The notes beneath the pieces are model-generated. The model was not told the origin of the DNA. It did no database searches and worked only from the letters and a program-made list of their open reading frames with translations. From the NCBI RefSeq assembly GCF_947500045.1, contig NZ_CANMQQ010000013.1, positions 84,366 to 148,365 of the forward strand: a stretch of DNA of 64,000 nt, in the 5' to 3' direction. Position numbers and translations under genes: made by a program. This document shows, piece after piece, positions 60,981-64,000 of the stretch; position 1 is the first letter of the stretch, and each line of letters opens with the position of its first letter. Source of the stretch: an uncultured Ruegeria sp. (GTDB lineage Bacteria; Pseudomonadota; Alphaproteobacteria; Rhodobacterales; Rhodobacteraceae).

Positions 60981-62561
60981 TTAATGAAGTTCTAGCGCCC
61001 CAGAGGCTTGCCTTACTAGGCTGTGAAACCTTGTACTGACTTCCGGTACTAAGCTGACCCAGCGTTTGGCAGTCAAGCCAGGGTCTCTTCGTAGAGCTTC
61101 CGCTTTCCACCAATTCGCCTGTTCTTCGTCTTTGTTCAACCAGTGACTCATCGCTGCGAACATGGCCATACCCGCGTGCGACCATGGGGTACGGGCCGCG
61201 ACCTCGGCCCAGTGGACTGCCTTTTGATAATCATCTCGATCGATATAGATCCACATCTTGTTCCCGGTCATGCCAGGTCGAAACGGGTCGATCGGGCTGA
61301 GGCCGATGGCATTGTCTGCATCGATCAGCGCTTGGTCGAACTGTTCGGTAAATACGTTTGCCCAACTAGACCCATAGTGGCCCCAGGTATAGTTGGGGGA
61401 GGCTTCGACAGACTGTCGAAACCACGACTTGCTGCCCTCTGGATCGTCATTCAGCCATTGGATCCGCCCCATCATGAAATTTCCAAACGGATCGCGGGGC
61501 TGCAGCGCAAGACTTTTGTCTGCATTCTCTTGGGCCTTTCTCGCTTCGGCACTTAAATCGGACGAATACCGCATGAAAGCATTTTGAAAGTGCACGAACG
61601 CCAAACCCGAATGCGCGCGCGCCAGCGTCGGGTCAAGCTCTGTCGAACGGGTTAGCAGTTGCTCGGCGATCACATTGTCCTGTGAGTTGAAACGGCTCAT
61701 GTGGCGAAATCCCAAATGCATGGCGGACCACGCATCAAGGTTGTCGGTCGACACGAATTCAAGATGCGACGCCTCGTGTTGAGGAATTTCTAACTCGGCG
61801 ACCATCACAATGTTGGCCGAGATTTCGGCACGGAGCGTTTGGATGTCATCGATATCCGCCGACTTGCGCAGGGCCCAGATGACCTCGCCCGTTCGCGTAT
61901 CCGAGATTTCGGTGTCAATCGTGATTCTACGGCCCGTGACCTCCACAATCCCCGTCATGCAGTAGCACACCCTCAGGATGCGTCGGATCTCGGCCAGATC
62001 AAGATGGGTTCCGCGAAATTGAAAAGTCGATCCGTGCGAGACAACCCTGATCCAGCGAAGGCTGGCAAGCGTTGCGATCAACTCACGTGGGATAGCTTCT
62101 TCGATTGCGGTGAAACCTTCCAGGTCGCCGTTGCGCTGAAACGGCAAAACAGCAATCGACGGCCTGTCCCCTATTTGGTTCTGTCTCGGTTCAAGCTGAA
62201 GCTGATCGGACTGGGGCGCCAAGCCGATCGGGCTGGCTGCTTGGGGGGCATGTCGCAGAGAAACCTCAGCCTCGAACCTGAAACCTTTGCCGCGGATCGT
62301 GCGGATCAGCGATGTCTTGGTTCCAGTGCCGGACAGGATGCGCCGCAAGTCCCGAATGCGGCTCGATATCGCATCATCCGATACGATCCGGCCGTTCCAG
62401 ACCTTTTCAACTATCTCGTCGCGACTGATCACACGGTCGGTGTTGGCGACAAGAAGAAGAAGCAGATCGAACACCTGAGGTTGCACATGGATATTCCCGC
62501 CCTCTGCGGTCAATTCGCGGCGGGCGTCGTCGAGCAAAAAGTTACCAAATGCGTAAATCAT
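60981..62561 (-). CDS. CadC-type winged-helix regulator with TolB-like and TPR regions
   Basis: 526 residues. An OmpR/CadC-type DNA-binding domain (about 1-100: FGNFLLDDARRELTAEGGNI, VQPQVFDLLLLLVANTDRVI, VWNGRIVSDDAISSRIRDLR, IRTIRGKGFRF) is linked to a TolB-N-like part (SIAVLPFQRNG, then TGRRITIDTEISDTRTGEVI) and C-terminal TPR helices (RAHSGLAFVHFQNAFMRYS, DKSLALQPRDPFGNFMMGRI). No membrane helix is evident, so it is a soluble, one-component regulator of the type found beside many alphaproteobacterial catabolic genes. It is divergent from the homocysteine methyltransferase gene with a 143-nt gap and may control it. Confidence 0.88.
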   Translation of the reverse strand: MIYAFGNFLLDDARRELTAEGGNIHVQPQVFDLLLLLVANTDRVISRDEIVEKVWNGRIVSDDAISSRIRDLRRILSGTGTKTSLIRTIRGKGFRFEAEVSLRHAPQAASPIGLAPQSDQLQLEPRQNQIGDRPSIAVLPFQRNGDLEGFTAIEEAIPRELIATLASLRWIRVVSHGSTFQFRGTHLDLAEIRRILRVCYCMTGIVEVTGRRITIDTEISDTRTGEVIWALRKSADIDDIQTLRAEISANIVMVAELEIPQHEASHLEFVSTDNLDAWSAMHLGFRHMSRFNSQDNVIAEQLLTRSTELDPTLARAHSGLAFVHFQNAFMRYSSDLSAEARKAQENADKSLALQPRDPFGNFMMGRIQWLNDDPEGSKSWFRQSVEASPNYTWGHYGSSWANVFTEQFDQALIDADNAIGLSPIDPFRPGMTGNKMWIYIDRDDYQKAVHWAEVAARTPWSHAGMAMFAAMSHWLNKDEEQANWWKAEALRRDPGLTAKRWVSLVPEVSTRFHSLVRQASGALELH

Positions 62562-62704
62562 TTCTGCCCCGAATGTTTCCGAGAAGAAGTATAATCCAAT
62601 TCAGTTTCCCCGCAAAATCCCAGTGATCTCCCCCGTTTCTCCAAGTTTGGGCTGAGGCCCTGCACTACACCTCTGCAATCCAATTGCAAAAAAGGAGAAT
62701 TGAC

Positions 62705-63682
62705 ATGGATCACCAAGTGAGCGGCGTAGCCAAGACCCAGTTGCCGACGATTGCAGATGGGTTCTTCCTGTCGGACGGCGGGATTGAAACGACTCTGATC
62801 TTTCAAGATGGGGTCGATTTACCCCTTTTTGCGGCATTTGTGCTGCTGGACGACGACGAGGGACGCGCGAAGCTATCTGAATATTTCGAACGCCACATCA
62901 CGGTGGCCAGAAATCATGGGCTGGGATTCATCTTGGAAAGCCCGACCTGGCGGGCAAGCCGCGACTGGGGTGCCCAACTGGGGCGGAGCGAGGCCGACAT
63001 TGCCAAGGCGAACTCTGAGGCGATCTATCTGATGCGCACATTGCGCAACAGGCACGAAAGCGCCGTGTCACCACTTCTGATCAGCGGTTGCGTGGGGCCT
63101 CGTGGCGATGGGTATGTTCCTGGTGAGTTGATGACCAAAGACGAAGCCCAAGCCTATCATAGCTTTCAGATAAACACCTTTGCCGATGCGGGCGTGGATA
63201 TGGTTACAGCTATTACCATGAATAACACACCCGAGGCGTTGGGCATCGCTTTGGCCGCCAAGGGTGTAGATGTGCCAGTGGTGATCGCCTTCACGGTTGA
63301 GACCGACGGCAGGCTGCCAACAGGGCAAGACCTTGGTGAAGCCATTCGAGAAGTAGACGCCGCAACCGGCGGCTACCCGACCTACTTCATGGTCAATTGC
63401 GCCCATCCTGACCATTTCGAAGATGTGTTGCGTCAGGGCGGCGACTGGGTGGGGCGGATCGGTGGTGTAAGGGCCAATGCATCGCGCATGTCGCACGCGG
63501 AACTGGATGAAAGTGAGGTTCTGGACGATGGCGATCCTGTCGAATTGGGTCAGGACTATCGCCGCCTGTTGCGCGTCCTACCTAACCTGCGTGTGCTTGG
63601 CGGCTGCTGTGGCACGGATCACCGACATGTCGATGCAATGGGGCACGCCTGTGCGCAAGGACAGACTGTGGCAGCTGAATGA
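62705..63682 (+). CDS. Homocysteine S-methyltransferase family protein
   Basis: 325 residues from ATG 62705, preceded by AAGGAG. The TIM-barrel family is shown by FLSDGGIETTLIF, FILESPTWRASRDWGAQLGR, SGCVGPRGDGYVPGELMT, and the zinc ligands Cys232 (VNCAHPDHF) with Cys301-Cys302 (GGCCGTDHRH). It transfers a methyl group to homocysteine from S-methylmethionine, betaine-like or other donors, giving methionine; the donor here is not determined. No cobalamin domain is present. It is divergent from the CadC-type regulator. A GC-rich hairpin follows the stop. Confidence 0.9.
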   Translation: MDHQVSGVAKTQLPTIADGFFLSDGGIETTLIFQDGVDLPLFAAFVLLDDDEGRAKLSEYFERHITVARNHGLGFILESPTWRASRDWGAQLGRSEADIAKANSEAIYLMRTLRNRHESAVSPLLISGCVGPRGDGYVPGELMTKDEAQAYHSFQINTFADAGVDMVTAITMNNTPEALGIALAAKGVDVPVVIAFTVETDGRLPTGQDLGEAIREVDAATGGYPTYFMVNCAHPDHFEDVLRQGGDWVGRIGGVRANASRMSHAELDESEVLDDGDPVELGQDYRRLLRVLPNLRVLGGCCGTDHRHVDAMGHACAQGQTVAAE

Positions 63683-63687
63683 TGAAC

Positions 63688-63710
63688 GGCGGGCGCGTTA
63701 CGTGCCCGCC
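63688..63710 (+). terminator. GC-rich hairpin after the methyltransferase gene
   Basis: GGCGGGCGCG and CGTGCCCGCC pair over 10 positions (one G-U) around TTA, 5 nt after the stop. No T-run follows, so it may act weakly or only as an mRNA 3'-end stabiliser. Confidence 0.4.
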
Positions 63711-63742
63711 CACCAACCTTCAGGAAATCTATGTCATGGAAA

Positions 63743-64000
63743 GGTTCCGTTGCAAAGTTTTGGGTTGGTCAAATGGAATTGGGATTACTTCGGGTTCAGA
63801 TTACCAACTCGAAGAGTTGACGAAACGGATAGACTCCAGGCGGCAATTGGCCTGTGCGGATCATGTGCGCCACTTCGCTTCCATCGAGCGTTTTCGCCAC
63901 TGAGGCGAAGGCCTTGAACCAAGCATGTGCCGTAGGCGACGCTTGATAAACCTGTGATCTTGTTCGACGATGTTGTTATTCGGCATGAATGATCGCGACG
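63743..64000. mobile_element. IS6-family insertion sequence, one end (continues past the window)
   Basis: GGTTCCGTTGCAAAGTTTT at 63743-63761 resembles the terminal inverted repeat of IS6-family elements (GGTTCTGTTGCAAAGTT and relatives). It faces the C-terminal part of an IS6-type transposase on the minus strand. The other end and any target duplication lie outside the window. Confidence 0.75.
63796..64000 (-). pseudogene. IS6-family transposase, C-terminal part with a frameshift
   Basis: The minus strand reads FMPNNNIVEQDHRFIKRRLR, then HMLG in one frame and FKAFASVAKTLDGSEVAHMI, RTGQLPPGVYPFRQLFELV in the next, which together give the DDE-transposase end NNxxEQDHRFIKRR...MLGFKAFASA...GIEVAHMIRKGQ of IS6/IS26-type enzymes. 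The catalytic Glu is in VEQDHR. A single base seems lost around 63917-63922 (GGTTCAAGGCC where GGNTTCAAGGCC is expected), breaking the frame. The N-terminal part lies beyond the window. The copy is probably inactive unless the shift is a sequencing error. Confidence 0.75.

Noticed and set aside
63679..63903. 74-residue plus-strand frame at the right end
   Set aside because: Runs over the hairpin, the IS6 inverted repeat and antisense to the transposase end.

Overview
The window looks like a chromosomal stretch of an alphaproteobacterium, most likely a marine Rhodobacterales (roseobacter-type) strain. This is inferred from the GC-rich codon use, the tripartite tricarboxylate transporter, the type VI secretion (T6SS) gene set and the IS6-type element; no rRNA or other marker gene is present to confirm it. 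No tRNA, rRNA or CRISPR array was seen.

Left and centre (1-42.7 kb) form one large T6SS island. A plus-strand unit (about 3.96-10.45 kb) encodes a PP2C phosphatase, a membrane-anchored M15 peptidase (TagX-like), a second TssM-like protein without an ATPase domain, and the spike VgrG. A compact minus-strand operon of 13 genes (26285 down to 10456) encodes TssA, TssB, TssC, Hcp, TssE, TssF, TssG, an FHA protein, TssJ, TssK, TssL with an OmpA domain, TssM and TagF: baseplate, sheath, tube and membrane complex together. A second minus-strand operon (34287 down to 27280) encodes ClpV, then an effector cassette: DUF2169 adaptor, degenerate ketosynthase-like protein, DUF4150 PAAR-like protein carrying a GHH/HNH nuclease-type toxin domain, and a beta-propeller candidate immunity protein. 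A DUF6484 gene and a truncated TIGR02270 gene lie between the operons. A PpkA-like kinase, a caspase-like protease with Sel1 and peptidoglycan-binding parts, a Gly-rich lipoprotein and a huge transglutaminase/TPR protein flank ClpV. At the far left are two tandem FGE/SUMF1-like secreted proteins (TagR-like) and the tail of a Sel1 protein. Kinase, phosphatase, FHA protein and TagR-like proteins together suggest the threonine-phosphorylation pathway that controls T6SS firing in other bacteria.

A degraded AAA/DUF4143 ATPase fragment at 43.1-43.5 kb marks the junction to an unrelated catabolic locus (43.5-57.5 kb): a GntR/FCD regulator; a plus-strand operon of DUF1185 protein, alpha/beta hydrolase, flavin reductase, LLM monooxygenase and aldehyde dehydrogenase; a minus-strand operon of TctC, TctB, TctA, a second aldehyde dehydrogenase and a Tm-1-like protein; and an IclR regulator with a class III aminotransferase. 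I infer uptake of an organic acid, flavin-dependent oxygenation, hydrolysis, aldehyde oxidation and transamination; the substrate is unknown. Good candidate operators lie at both regulators.

The right end (57.9-64 kb) holds a repeat-rich beta-solenoid protein with an RTX tail, about 790 nt with no recognisable gene, a CadC-type regulator divergent from a homocysteine S-methyltransferase, and the inverted repeat plus the frameshifted transposase end of an IS6-family element that runs off the window.
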